The notes under the pieces are model-generated. The model was not told where the DNA came from and searched no databases. It worked only from the letters and a program-made list of their open reading frames with translations. Of a stretch of 11,986 nt of DNA, positions 1 through 9,454 are shown one piece after another (positions within the stretch are counted from its first letter, which is position 1; each line of letters starts with the position of its first letter). The DNA is from Irineochytrium annulatum (lineage: Eukaryota; Chytridiomycota; Chytridiomycetes; Chytridiales; Chytridiaceae), in NCBI GenBank assembly GCA_027600665.1, contig JADGJL010000923.1:1-11986 (forward strand). Reading direction: 5' to 3'. The position numbers and the translations under genes were made by a program.

Positions 1-1623
1 CCCCTCCCCTGCCCCCTCGCGACCTTCCTGATGAGCTTGCCGAAGCTCATGAGTAAGCCTCGTATGCTGAAGACCACCATCACGCCCACGAGCACGAACG
101 AAAGCTGGCGGCTAAACGCCTCCGCGTCGACCTCGAATCCGAACCGGTGCACGGCGACGTTCAGCAAGTGCGTGATAGGGTCCGTCTGGCCGGCGCCGCG
201 ATGGAGGGCGACGTTAAGGAGGGAGGAGAAGACCTTGTAGAGGCAGTAGGCGGAGAAGAAATACCCTAGGAGGTTAAAAAGCTTACCACGGGCCGTTCTT
301 GAGGCAAGGAAACGCGTCTAACGTCAAAAATACGTGAGTTCCAGACCGGAACTGGATCTAAAGCACGCACCCTCTCCGCCTGCAAGCTCTCCAGCTCGGA
401 TGTCATTTTCTGGCTCAACATCTCCAACGTCCTTATCTCCCCCGCCAATGTGTTGATCTCATCTAGCCCCATCGCAAGCCCCGTCGACACGGTCGACACC
501 ATCCTCCTCACAAACCCGCCCATGAAGTCCACCCCGGAGTTCTGATGCTGTTGTTGCTGCTGCTGTCCCATCGACCGTTTCCGTTGCAGCTCCGTAATGC
601 GCCGTTGCTTTGTCGCTATCATGTCGTGCACGCCCTCCAGCTCGCGCTCGGCCTCGCTTACATCGTCCGAAGTCACGCCTTTAAGAAATATAAAGAGCGT
701 CGTGTAGGGGGTGTTGACAGCGCCGAACCCGGAAAGAAATGCCTGCACCCAAACAAGTTAGATTCCAAACATAGCAGCTGCAAGCCTTGTCCACTCACCA
801 TCACAGTTACACCCACAACCCCGACTCTGGTCATCCCTTGATTTATCGAAAACATGGCTATAGATAACAAGCAAACATGATGTTAAATGCGACGACTGCA
901 GAAGCCGAAGGCAGACGCGTCCTAGTGCACTTACGGAGAGAGAACCAGCCCGTCGGCTCCGCGAAGGCGTCGCCGACCCTCCAGAAGAAGAAGGAGTAGA
1001 TCATGACGCAAAACGCCGATAGTCTTAGCGTGTGAGTCCGGACCCACTCTGCAAAAGTGGCGACCGTCAGGGCAACATCCACACCGTAATCAAAAAAAGT
1101 ATAACACACCATTTGCTGCGCCCTCGAACCAGACGAAGAATTGGAGGAACGGTAGGCAGAAAATTACGTTCAGGAGTGACAGATGGAGATTGAGCTTCCA
1201 GTAAAACCACCGAGAGCTGATAAAACAAGAAAGCGACGTGAGGCTGGTTAGCCTTCTCCTCTCCATTTTACAAGCAAGCAATACTCACTCCGCGTCCCAC
1301 GCGCCCCAGATCTCCACCACGATCAGCTCAAACAGCAGACAAGAGCTCGCAAACGTGACGCAGAACGCCATCCTCGCCATCGGCCTCACGTCCCCCGGCA
1401 TGCCCACACCCGTTGCCCCGATGCCGGCCCCACCACTCCGTCGTCTCCGGTCCTTCCCATCCACGTCCGACAGCAAATGCACAACCTCCGGCGCCCGGGA
1501 CCCGGACCCGATGCCGCCAGACCCCGCGGCGCTGGCCTGCTCAATGTAGGCGCCAAATAGGAGCTGGCCGAGGTAGAGGAACGCGAGGAGCGAGGCCAGT
1601 AGGACCAGGCCTGAGAGGAGCAT
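1..1623 (-). CDS. GPHR: Golgi pH regulator / GPR89-family anion channel, C-terminus cut by window edge
   Basis: This is a multi-pass membrane protein of the GPHR/GPR89 family, which in animals is a Golgi anion channel that supports lumen acidification. Its plant relatives were described as GTG proteins. Exons run 1289-1623, 1110-1216, 935-1048, 799-857, 371-742 and <1-317, with introns of 72, 61, 77, 56 and 53 nt. The frame holds across every junction and gives 434 visible residues. Family blocks I recognise are FELIVVEI, then SRWFYWKLNL at the exon 1/2 join, FFFWRVGDAF, the hallmark LSGFGAVNTPYT (about 208-219), SRTARGK followed by FNLLGYFFS (343-351), TDPITH, and SFVLVGVMVVFSIRGLL (402-418). 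The helices around residues 3-25, 83-110, 119-138, 155-175, 195-216, 343-367 and 402-420 fit the family. Residues 220-330 form the charged coiled-coil loop and carry a six-glutamine run. Compared with the animal protein, residues about 33-77 are a Gly/Arg-rich insertion. The last 50-75 residues lie outside the window. Family assignment is firm; cellular role is by homology. Confidence 0.93.
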
Positions 1624-1764
1624 TCGGGGGGATCACGGATGGCGGCACGCGGTCGGGAACCTCCGGGGATGTGGTCGTGGAGGTTAGATCGCGCTCACGA
1701 TGGTGACGATGGAGGTGAAAGTTGACCTCGAGCTTTGTGCGAAAACGCTCTGTGGTGCTGGATA
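1624..1764. promoter_or_regulatory. Divergent intergenic promoter region
   Basis: Only 141 bp separate the start codon of the GPHR gene (minus, ATG at 1623) from the first ATG of the PPR-like gene (plus, 1765). Both genes must therefore draw on the same short stretch for promoter and 5' leader. I see no clear TATA box. The assignment rests on gene geometry alone. Confidence 0.5.
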
Positions 1765-2886
1765 ATGATGAGCGGCGGCGGGATCCGGCGCTCGGCCGCG
1801 GTTCTCGGGGCCCGGATGTATCGGAGGATGGGCCCAGCGATGCCTGGGTCGATTGCCGACGTCGATCGGCGCTGCATTCATGACGGGCCGCGCTGGACTG
1901 GGATTGGATCTCGCAAGGTCCCCTCCACGACTGTTGCCCCAAAACATCGACCCTCACCGCGGCCCGAGCCCTCTCGGTACCCGGACGCGTCAGCGAGGCA
2001 TCAGTTCCATCGCCTCCTGAGCCTCGGCAACCCGCTTTCACCTGCCGAGCGCGACCGTCTGCTCATGGCCTTCCTCACGTCCAATGCCCTGGCTCACGCC
2101 GATGTGCCGGAGCGCGTGGCGCGCCACCATCTCTCGCGGGAACGCGAACTTTCCGGCGGGGTCGGGCACGCCGCATCGTTTTTGGCCGACGCCGTGCGCG
2201 GCGGCATGGTCGCTGACGCCGCACCGGCGTTTAGGGTCATTGTGAGCCATGCTGCGGCAAAGGACGCAATATTGCGTGGTGGGGGCGCGGAGCTGCAAAG
2301 AATTGCAATTGGATATATGGCGAGCTGTGGGATTCGGCCGGACGAACACGCGACGTTGAGGGCGCTGGAGAGAACTGCAAATTACGATGGCGTCCCCGCG
2401 GCGGTTGAGTTCTTCGAATGGACGATCTCTGGCGCGGGCGTGATGCCGACCGGCGTAAGGGTAAAGTGGATGGTCGGGGAGGTCCTGAGGGCTGTCGATG
2501 GTCGTGGGCGGACGGTGTGCGGGAGGCCGCTAGAGTGGCGGAAGAAGCTGACGAGGGAGTGGGGAATTAGGACGCTGCGGAAGTGGGTTAAGGCTGTGAA
2601 TAGGCTTGGGGTCGTCGGGGCTGACGGAAATGGAGCCGCCCGGTTTTGCGTCGTGCTGCACTTGCTTGCTGACGGGTTCAGCGACTTGGGCGCGGTTGAA
2701 GCGGAGGGTAAGGTACGAGAAACGGCGTGGGCGCTCCAGACAGAGTGTGGAATTCAGGAGCGCGACGTGAGGAATATCACCCTAGAAGTTGAGCCCTATA
2801 GCAAAGAGGAAACGGAAGCTACGAAGGCGTTGGCGAAAGATGTATTTGATATCGTGGAACGGGCTGTTACTCTCCAACCGTCTTGA
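1765..2886 (+). CDS. Probable mitochondrial PPR-like helical-repeat protein, intronless
   Basis: The reading frame encodes 373 residues from the first ATG (1765; a second ATG follows at once) to TGA at 2884-2886. The N-terminal 60 residues are rich in Arg, Ala, Ser and Gly with few acidic residues (GIRRSAAVLGARMYRR), as in mitochondrial presequences. Residues 100-370 are predominantly helical. Around residues 189-229, blocks reading GIRPD and GVMPT lie 36 residues apart. Each follows a helix and precedes another, which is the spacing and the G-[IV]-x-P-[DT] turn typical of pentatricopeptide (PPR) repeats. PPR proteins bind organellar RNA one base per repeat and act in its processing, stability or translation. 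Only about two repeats are visible by eye, so the PPR label is an inference; another alpha-solenoid protein is possible. GC-rich codon use matches the neighbours. It lies head-to-head with GPHR and converges on the lipase gene. Confidence 0.72.
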   Translation: MMSGGGIRRSAAVLGARMYRRMGPAMPGSIADVDRRCIHDGPRWTGIGSRKVPSTTVAPKHRPSPRPEPSRYPDASARHQFHRLLSLGNPLSPAERDRLLMAFLTSNALAHADVPERVARHHLSRERELSGGVGHAASFLADAVRGGMVADAAPAFRVIVSHAAAKDAILRGGGAELQRIAIGYMASCGIRPDEHATLRALERTANYDGVPAAVEFFEWTISGAGVMPTGVRVKWMVGEVLRAVDGRGRTVCGRPLEWRKKLTREWGIRTLRKWVKAVNRLGVVGADGNGAARFCVVLHLLADGFSDLGAVEAEGKVRETAWALQTECGIQERDVRNITLEVEPYSKEETEATKALAKDVFDIVERAVTLQPS

Positions 2887-3474
2887 AACGAGGTCGCACC
2901 TGCACTCCATTAATATTTGTACAATATTGTATAAATATGTACATGTCATCAAACACAATGAGTTTAGGCTGTATTGCGAATATGGGAATGGAGAAGTCAG
3001 CGCATTCTGTGACAAGGTAAGATAAAGTTTTGAGCAATACAGGAATGCGGAGATGGACTTTTTTGCGTGCACAAGAAAAGGAAGAAAACCTCGGCGGGCT
3101 TCCTTCGCAGGCTTGCAGCCAACTCGCCAATGTGCAGGGAAAGGCAAGGACATGTACTGTATTAAAAGGTTGACACTCCGATTAGAAGACGGGTGTCCGG
3201 CTTTTGCAGGACAAAAAGGAGAAAAGCTAGAAGATGTTTAAGCATACAAACAAGAAAAAAGGAGGAAGAAAAAAAAACAGAAAAAAAAAAAGATAAAAAA
3301 CAGCTTCTTCAAAAGCATCTTGGATCCACGTTTAAATGAGAGATATAGAGAGAGGGAAATAAGTCCGTGATACAAATGCAGCGATCAAGAAAGGAGACAT
3401 CATAAAGGAGGGAAAACAGGACGAAAATCCAGTCCGTACGAAGATATATCTTTTTCTTATGATCTATGGTACTC
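2887..3474. other. Convergent intergenic spacer with A-rich tract
   Basis: This stretch between two converging genes holds no credible coding sequence. It begins AT-rich, with ATAAAT at about 2931 that could serve as a poly(A) signal for the plus-strand gene. It then carries a strongly purine-biased block (about 3253-3301: runs of A broken by G and C). The rest is AT-rich, with no structure I can support. Confidence 0.6.
3253..3301 (+). repeat. Low-complexity purine tract (A-runs with G)
   Basis: About 50 bases are nearly all A and G, with A-runs of up to 11. On the minus strand this is a polypyrimidine block downstream of the lipase stop codon (3475), where it may influence 3'-end formation of that transcript. 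It is simple sequence, with no repeat unit that would mark a mobile element. Confidence 0.75.
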
Positions 3475-6400
3475 TTAATCTCGAAGCATGCATTGTGTCG
3501 TCAGAGTGTCGATGGTAAGATCGAGGCTGTGGCATGAGAGGAACTGGAAAAATAATAAATCACACAATCGTTAGCACGTCCCACAGTATCAGACCAATGG
3601 AAATTCTTCTCACCTCTTCCTTCCGACACGGAATTGACTGGATCAATCCCACCTGCAGGTCGAAGCAAGGGACGGCATCTGATGGGACGCAAATTAACAA
3701 AGCGCCAGCAATGAACGTGAAGAAGCTCGCTATACTAACCATGCCATGGAACGATGTTGACCGTGTACTTTTGAAGGCTTTTAAGGCTCAGACCATCTGA
3801 AAAGCAACGTGTTAATCTTTACCCTTCCGAAAAACGCATAGGACACGACTCACATCGGCCAACAGAGTAACCTAGCCCGGGTGCAGAGAACGACGCGGAG
3901 GAGATGCTCTTGTGCCCGGCGACAATGGCCGCCACGGCGCCTCCAAGCGAGTGGCCAGTCATAATAACCGTGCGATTCTGCTTTTGGAGGTAGTCAACGT
4001 GCGCCTCCACCTTATTCCAGTACACGAGGGTCGAGTCGATCGGGCCAAACGTCATGATAACTTGGGCAAGTTGATCGACAGCCTCGGGGGGCCAAAGGGC
4101 CACCTGCAATAATCATTAAGTAACCACACGTAAGCGGATGACAAAATTGCTTTAGCGCACCATGGTCCCCATGAACGAGCTCAGTTGCAACAAGGCGCTC
4201 GTGCTCCATAGGTATAGATCCTGGAATACGTCGTCCAAGGTGCTAGTCCCCCTAACGGCGACAACGCTCAATGGCGACGCCTCATCGTCCTCCCTGAACT
4301 CGATCCATCTGACACCAAGCCCACCCAGCTTGATGGTCGAGTTATGCACCCTCCACTTCGCCAGCCTCGGCCTCTCGTACGACTGCATCTTCTTCTGCGC
4401 GTCCTCCTCGTTCTCCTCATACGAGCCCCTCGCCATCGCGGCGATGTCCAGTACGCCTAACCCCGCGCCATCAGACACCACCATTGAGCACACGGCCGGT
4501 CGAATGCGGATCCCATCCGACGACGCGGCTTCCGCCATGTTTGCGACCGTCGTCGCGTTCTTCCACCACCCAGGCTCTAACCCGCCGCCGATGGCCGAAA
4601 CCTTGGGCACGAGCGACAGCGACCGCAAAACGCTCACCGGCGCCGAATCGTCCACGTCCGTACCCCTCAGCAGCGACACAAACCACGCCCCGATCGCGAC
4701 GCCAAAGATCACGTACAGCGTGCCTTTGGCATGCCTTGTCGCCCTCATCTCCAGCCTGGCCTCGGTGCTCCAGTGCCTGACCTCAAAATTCTTCTGGTAG
4801 TTCGTCCACCTGCACCTCGGGTGCCTGTAGCTGAGCAGGAGAACAGACAGCACGACGGCGACGCTGCTGGCAAAGCCGGGGTACATGATGCGGCTGTACA
4901 CGGCTGACGCGCCGATGCCGCCCATGAGGGCGAAGATAATGAGCACGCGCATGCGCGGGTGCCCAAAGAAGAAGAGCCAATCGTTGTCGTCGTGTCTATA
5001 CCTGATGAGCGGGATGAGCAAGGCCAGGTCATGCGCGACGACGAAGAGAAGATACAGGAAGATGCGGTGGATGCCCACGTCAAGAGGATGCTCGACAATG
5101 TCGGTGGAGGCATCCTCGCGCCTGCGCCACTTAATGTCGTAGTAGAGGAGGGAGGAGAAGCCGATGACGAGAAAGGCCGTACGGAAGCCGAAAATGACCC
5201 AAGCCGGCCACTCCTCGGCGCCGTTGTAGAGCGCGTAGTCCTCGCCCGAGATTTCGTCGTGGTGTGGTTGGAAGAAGGTCGAGCGCTCCCACTGCGAGAA
5301 CAGCTTGCGCATCGAGTGGAGAGAGAGGGCCCAAAGAATGACGAGGAGGATGGCGGCAACCACGGTGACGGAATGGTCCGTCTGTAGTGCGGTGAATTAA
5401 ATCAAGCATAAAGGTAACGCGCTCTTACGTTGAAGCCCGAAAAAAGCAAGCTCGCGACCAGCACGGCCGCAGTGCCCCGAATGCCCCTGGTGACAATAAC
5501 GGACAAAAGATCCTTCCCAGTATCGGTGCCGGTCGTTGCGTAGTACGTCGCTCGGAGCTCTGCATCGGTCACATCGTCTGGGTCGGACCAGAGCTCCCCA
5601 AGAACTCTCCATGTTCGTATGCCGCGGGCAGTCAAGTTAAGAGCAACGATAGTGAAAATCGAAGACACGCAAATGCCAATGGACAAGACTGCAGGGAGCA
5701 ACGTTAGTGCTAGTAACCGTGTGAGCTGAACATATCCGGATACCAACATGAGAGGACTGCCCAAAACTGGTAATTGAGGGTCACGTAGAGCACGGGCGTT
5801 CCCAAGACAGCAAGGAGGAAGGTCATATAGATGAAGTGGTTGACGATGTCGACGCGATTCGCAATAATTTCCTTCCGCTCGGCCTCTTTTAAAGTAGTAA
5901 CCGCGTCAGCCACGACCGACGATGACGAAGCGGCTTGCGGCTGAGTATCGCGGTCACCAAGGAGAGGATCCGTCTCTCCCTCACCCTCCGGGTCTTCGCC
6001 TCTCCGTTTCATTAGCTGAACGTGGATGGCGTTGATAAAGTTGGTGATGTAGGGCTCGATGAGGTAGATCGGGAAGATGTCCGATGTCGGGTCGTTGCCA
6101 AAGCTAACGCGCGAGCATATTAGCAAATACATCGAATTGCGACCAGACAACTTACTCTTGTCCCCACACGAACATCTGCAGCCGAAGAGCAGTCCGGAGA
6201 AGAGACCCGACAAACAGCCATCCCAATTCCACATCTAGCAATTAGATAAGCAGGTAGATCAACTTGTCGCGTCCGCTCCACTCACAGAACGCCAATCCCA
6301 ATAATAACGGCCAAACGCTCAAGTTCCTCGAAGCATTGAAAGAAGCGTACGACACATTGATCGTGATGGCAAGATAAACGGTCATGATCAGGACCATCCC

Positions 6401-6994
6401 GACCACGATCCAAAAGCACACGGCGACCTGTAGGATCCTGCTGTACACCTGGTAGGAATGGAATCGAATGTTGTGCCGGGGCCCGATGAATCTGCCGTGC
6501 GCCGTCATGGCCGACTCTGCCCCTCGCTCCTCGCCCTGCGATAACGGAGGCGCCGTGACGGAGGCCCGGACCGTCGTCGTCTTTGCGACAACAGCACGGT
6601 GCAGGAGAACTGCCACTGACCCCAGGGACGGATGAGCCACATCTCCAGCACCCGTGGCAGCCGGTACTGTCGCTGACGAGGATGCGGGTGGGGCAGGATG
6701 CGATGGCGTCGACGAGACCCCCATCGAAACCTCCGTCGCGACATGGTTGTGCATCATGGCGCCACCGTCGGTCTGATGGTCGTGATCGTAATGGTGGAGG
6801 TGGTGAGCGGCATGCTGGAGAGCTGCCGAGGGCGGGGCCAGGTGCTGAAGGGCCGGCTGTGATATGCGGGAATGGGACGTGGAGGGAGCCGCGGAGAGCG
6901 ACGGATCGATCAGCTTCACGGACGGCGGGGGGGCCGGCGAGGTGGCCCACACGTTCTCCAGTCCGTCGTCGTGGGCTGGCGGTGCAGTCATCAT
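3475..6994 (-). CDS. Multi-pass membrane protein with C-terminal class 3 lipase domain
   Basis: The nine-exon model is 6286-6994, 6156-6234, 5748-6103, 5429-5688, 4161-5381, 3854-4103, 3740-3796, 3614-3678 and 3475-3543, totalling 3066 nt or 1021 residues in one frame. Residues 1-178 look disordered, with a His-rich patch near 58-85. From about 185 to 710 come many hydrophobic helices (for example near 190-212, 228-252, 474-490, 525-545, 690-708) with charged loops. The C-terminal part is a Lipase_3 alpha/beta hydrolase: an oxyanion-side block VVAVRGTS (841-848), then GHSLGG with nucleophile Ser927, FSAPGLGYS, VNIVPWHDAVP with Asp978, and SCHS with His1004. Asp978 and the C-terminal helix appear only after splicing. 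Such enzymes hydrolyse acylglycerols or phospholipids. The order, membrane part then lipase, resembles sn-1 diacylglycerol lipases, but here there are clearly more spans. Substrate is unknown. The start is the first of two adjacent ATGs; a stop codon lies upstream in frame. Confidence 0.88.
5689..5747 (-). other. Lipase gene intron 3 with unusual GTTGGT donor
   Basis: This 59-nt intron has a good branch-like ACTAAC about 20 nt before a clean TGCAG acceptor. The only donor that keeps both flanking membrane helices in frame is T|GTTGGT, weaker than the GTGAGT/GTAAGT type used elsewhere in the gene. A nearby GTATCC donor three bases downstream would break the frame. Confidence 0.6.
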
Positions 6995-8330
6995 CTGGGG
7001 CAGGCGGCCCTTATTCAGGGATGGTAGTAATTTTAACCTGCAAAGCTATTGATCCATGATGACCAGCCCGCCGCTCGTCAACTGCCAGACCGACTGTTGC
7101 GAGCTGGTGGACGGCCCTTGAGCTTGATCCGGTGACCTCAGTGGGCTGTGGAGGGGGGAACGATCGGCTCATCAATGCGAAAGGCCCACGGCCATGAGAC
7201 CCTTGATTTGGTCATGGCGGGATCACGCCTAACAGCCTGGCCCGATCGGTTCTTTTCTCACCACAGACCACGCTGTGTCAGCCTAGTGGCTCGCAGTGGA
7301 GGGCATGTTTGCCGAGGACATGGGGTTCGACGTGGCGGCGCTGACTGCGGAGTTTCGGTTGTTAATGCCAAGCGAGAGGCCACGCGCGTGAAGGTCGGGT
7401 TGATTGTGCGGTTGTGGAATCGGCGAGCTGCCCTCAGGGCCGACCTCTCTCCCTTGAACTCGTCGTGGTTCTTCGTCTTGTCCGGCGTGAACTACGTTGC
7501 CGCGTTGCTCAACACGACCGTGACGACGATGCCGGCCATCGGACTTGCATATCATTTGCTTATCCGAGATAGTGCCGAGGATGCGCTGGCAACTAAAACG
7601 CCAAGTGTGGAGCGCTGAGAAGGACGTGCTGAGAGGTCACGTCGTGAGATTTACGCCGCGGTGGGAGGTGATGGACTGTGCAATGCCCGCACGAGTGGCT
7701 AAGAGGCTGTAGGGACATCATGGTGGAGTTAGCGATATGCGTTTCCGGACTCGCTTCACTTTGCAGCGGATAACGGATTGTAACGTTAGGCATATAACGG
7801 AACTTCCCGCTTGAGGACTTTGATGGGCTTAACACAAGGAAACCATTCTGCAGCCGTTCAGGGGAGTTATGCACTTCCAGCTAGCAATCAGAACATCAAG
7901 GTGCCATCGGCAGCGGAAATTGCTTCTGCTCGTGTTTCATTCAATGTGCTGGAGGAAATACCCAAAACTCTGATTGTTGAAACTAGCAGCTGCTTCACGT
8001 CGCGACAGCATCTTTAGTTAGGTGATCTTCTCCCGTTCATACTTAATCTCAAAGATCCATATTAACATTTTTTCCTTGCAAATTACTCTAGTACATAATA
8101 CACGAGCGGTGCTAGCTTGAGCAAAGAACATACATGATCACAAGGGTTGACAAACTTCCAAACAAGGCCATTATATACCGCGGGGGCATGCTCCTGCAAA
8201 GGGTTACAAAACGAAGGAATAGTTGAAATAAATCACAGAGCATGTACAAGTATCACATGCGAGACATTGACAAAACAATGTATGAGCACGAAGAATAAGA
8301 AGGTCAAATACGCCCTCCATTTAAACCAAC
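6995..8330. other. About 1.3 kb without a supportable gene
   Basis: The first 150 bases upstream of the lipase ATG are its presumed promoter; no TATA box stands out. Between 7259 and 7618, two short plus-strand segments look coding-like. One is about 30 codons starting at ATG 7304 (MFAEDMGFDVAAL...), and the other, in a different frame, contains a hydrophobic run near 7465-7560 (SWFFVLSGVNYVAALL). I found no convincing splice pair to join them, so they may be an eroded gene. From 7620 to 8330 the sequence is AT-richer. It has only short random-looking frames, the longest being 64 codons at 7823-8017. Confidence 0.5.
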
Positions 8331-8440
8331 ATGCTAACCAGACCCTATTGCTCCCACAGATATAAACCTGGAGTTCGGGATGTTTACCACGTCATCAGCT
8401 GTATCACCCATGGATGCCCTCACACCAACGCCGCCATCCG

Positions 8441-8468
8441 CCTGTCTAAAGAGGCCTGTCTAAAGACG
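8441..8468. repeat. Tandem 14-bp duplication
   Basis: Two adjacent copies of a 14-base unit starting CCTGTCTAAAGA differ only at the end (GG versus CG). On the minus strand each copy contains CTTTAG, so the duplication doubles a potential 3' splice acceptor or an in-frame TAG. It sits at the end of the doubtful small minus-strand gene. Confidence 0.85.
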
Positions 8469-8757
8469 GAAGCATTTGAGCGCCTCCGTGAACCTTCCAA
8501 CCACATAAGGCGCCAGCCTCTTATCCCCGGCCATCACAACACCGTACCAATCCTCCATGCCGCCCTCCCCGTCGACATGGCCCCAGTCGTCTTCCTAAAT
8601 CTGAACGCCCCGTTCGTCTTTCATGGACCTAAACGAGAGCTCAACGATCCCACTGGCCGCACCGAGGCGCAGGAACGCGCCCGCGTTGCGCCCGCCCGTG
8701 CGGATGACTGAGCGGCGGCCAACGACGCGAGGATGAGTGTAGAAGTGAGGCGTACAT
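8460..8757 (-). pseudogene. Possible small secreted-protein gene or relic
   Basis: Minus-strand coding signal is visible but the model is incomplete. A signal-peptide-like run TLILASLAAAQSSARAGA resembles the leaders of the two paralogues to the right. It can splice through a 68-nt GT...TAG intron (8595-8662) in phase 0 to an acidic, Gly-rich exon (8460-8594) beginning EDDWGHVDGEGG and ending at TAG. The obvious start codon, ATG at 8757 (MYASLL, like the paralogues' MHxxAS), is in another frame, one base out from the leader. Read straight through without the intron, the coding-like frame instead meets a TAG at 8595-8597. Either a small indel has broken the gene or the true first exon is missed. 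A TATAAA at 8855-8860 lies upstream on this strand. I do not recognise the product. Confidence 0.3.
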
Positions 8758-9025
8758 TTTCGCAGAGGCGAAGATGGAGGATGCAGGTGGTCGCTTGGGG
8801 GGACGGTGAACGCAACTGTGGAATGGCCGAAGGTCGGTGAAATGATGACCTCGCTTTATACCTGGAGCACAGGAAAGGTGTTGTTTATGATGAAGTTGTC
8901 AAAAAGCCGATACTTCCTGTTTGGCGATGGCCCTCCGTCATTGGGCGCTCTTGCCGCCTGGAAGGACAGCGGCGGGATAAAAAGGACGGTGACGTCTGTA
9001 TCGTGTCCGCGCTGCGACCTCAACG
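8758..9025. promoter_or_regulatory. Divergent promoter region with two TATA-like boxes
   Basis: The 268 bp between two divergent ATGs (8757 minus, 9026 plus) contain TATAAAGCGA on the minus strand (TATAAA = 8855-8860) and ATAAAAAG on the plus strand (8977-8984). The second lies about 42 nt before the plus-strand ATG, a plausible core-promoter distance. The first lies about 98 nt before the minus-strand ATG. Confidence 0.5.
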
Positions 9026-9454
9026 ATGCACACGTACGCTTCAACCATCCTCCTTGCCACCTTCGTTGCTGTCGTCGAGAGCCAGTACCCGACGGACCCA
9101 GCCGGCGCCAGCACGACTGCCACCGTCGCCGGCTTCCCCGCGCCGAGCGCCTCAGTCGCTGTCTCGGTCATTACGACCGCGACGACATCAACGGCCATGC
9201 CCATGTCGGCCATTACATCTGCCGACGACTGCATGATTACCGCGTGAGTGCCAATTCCAATGTGTTGCGTCGAATTTACCACATCTTAATAAATATCCCT
9301 TTCCAGCTGGAAGTGCGCCGGAACCGCCCCCACCGCCTCTACAACCTGCAAAAGCGGAACCGACACAACCGCAGCCCGTTGGACATCGCCCGTAAGGCTA
9401 TCCCAAGTCCCACAAGCGCCTCCGGTCGCCAATGCACGACGTCCACCGGCGTGA
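9026..9454 (+). CDS. Small secreted Ser/Thr-rich protein, shortened paralogue
   Basis: Exon 1 (9026-9243) and exon 2 (9307-9454) are joined across a 63-nt GTGAGT...CAG intron, giving 121 residues. The N-terminus (MHTYASTILLATFVAVVES) is a signal peptide. It is followed by a Pro/Ala/Ser/Thr-rich stalk (YPTDPAGASTT...) likely to be O-glycosylated, then a cysteine segment DCMITAWKCAGTAPTASTTC. The intron position, phase and 63-nt length match the paralogue at 10008-10749, and the exon 1 proteins are about 60-65% identical by eye. After ...GTDTTA the similarity stops. The frame ends in a basic, proline-rich tail with no further cysteines and no GPI-anchor signal. A strong GTAAGG donor at 9392 could lead to a further exon, but I found no matching one. 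It could be a secreted short form or a gene that has lost its 3' half. Function unknown. Confidence 0.62.

Noticed and set aside
318..370. Reading through the GPHR exon 5 into a stop as a separate short protein
   Set aside because: A 53-nt GTGCGT...TTAG intron restores the conserved FLASRTARGK-FNLLGYFF block, so the read-through end is an artefact.
1541..2349. Long minus-strand open frames opposite the PPR-like gene
   Set aside because: Rich in Arg, Pro and Ser with no family features. The plus-strand frame is longer, has a presequence-like start and structured helices, so these are antisense shadows.
4162..4800. 212-codon plus-strand frame over the lipase gene
   Set aside because: Lies antisense to the large lipase exon, which carries recognisable membrane helices and the RGTS block. 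The plus-strand product is low-complexity Ser/Pro/Thr.
4745..5359. 204-codon minus-strand frame very rich in Ser
   Set aside because: Another frame of the same lipase exon; its serine bias is an out-of-frame reading of Ile/Leu/Phe/Val codons.
8331..8711. 126-codon plus-strand frame
   Set aside because: His/Pro-rich composition typical of an antisense reading; the minus strand here has better coding signal. Kept only as the weak minus-strand relic.
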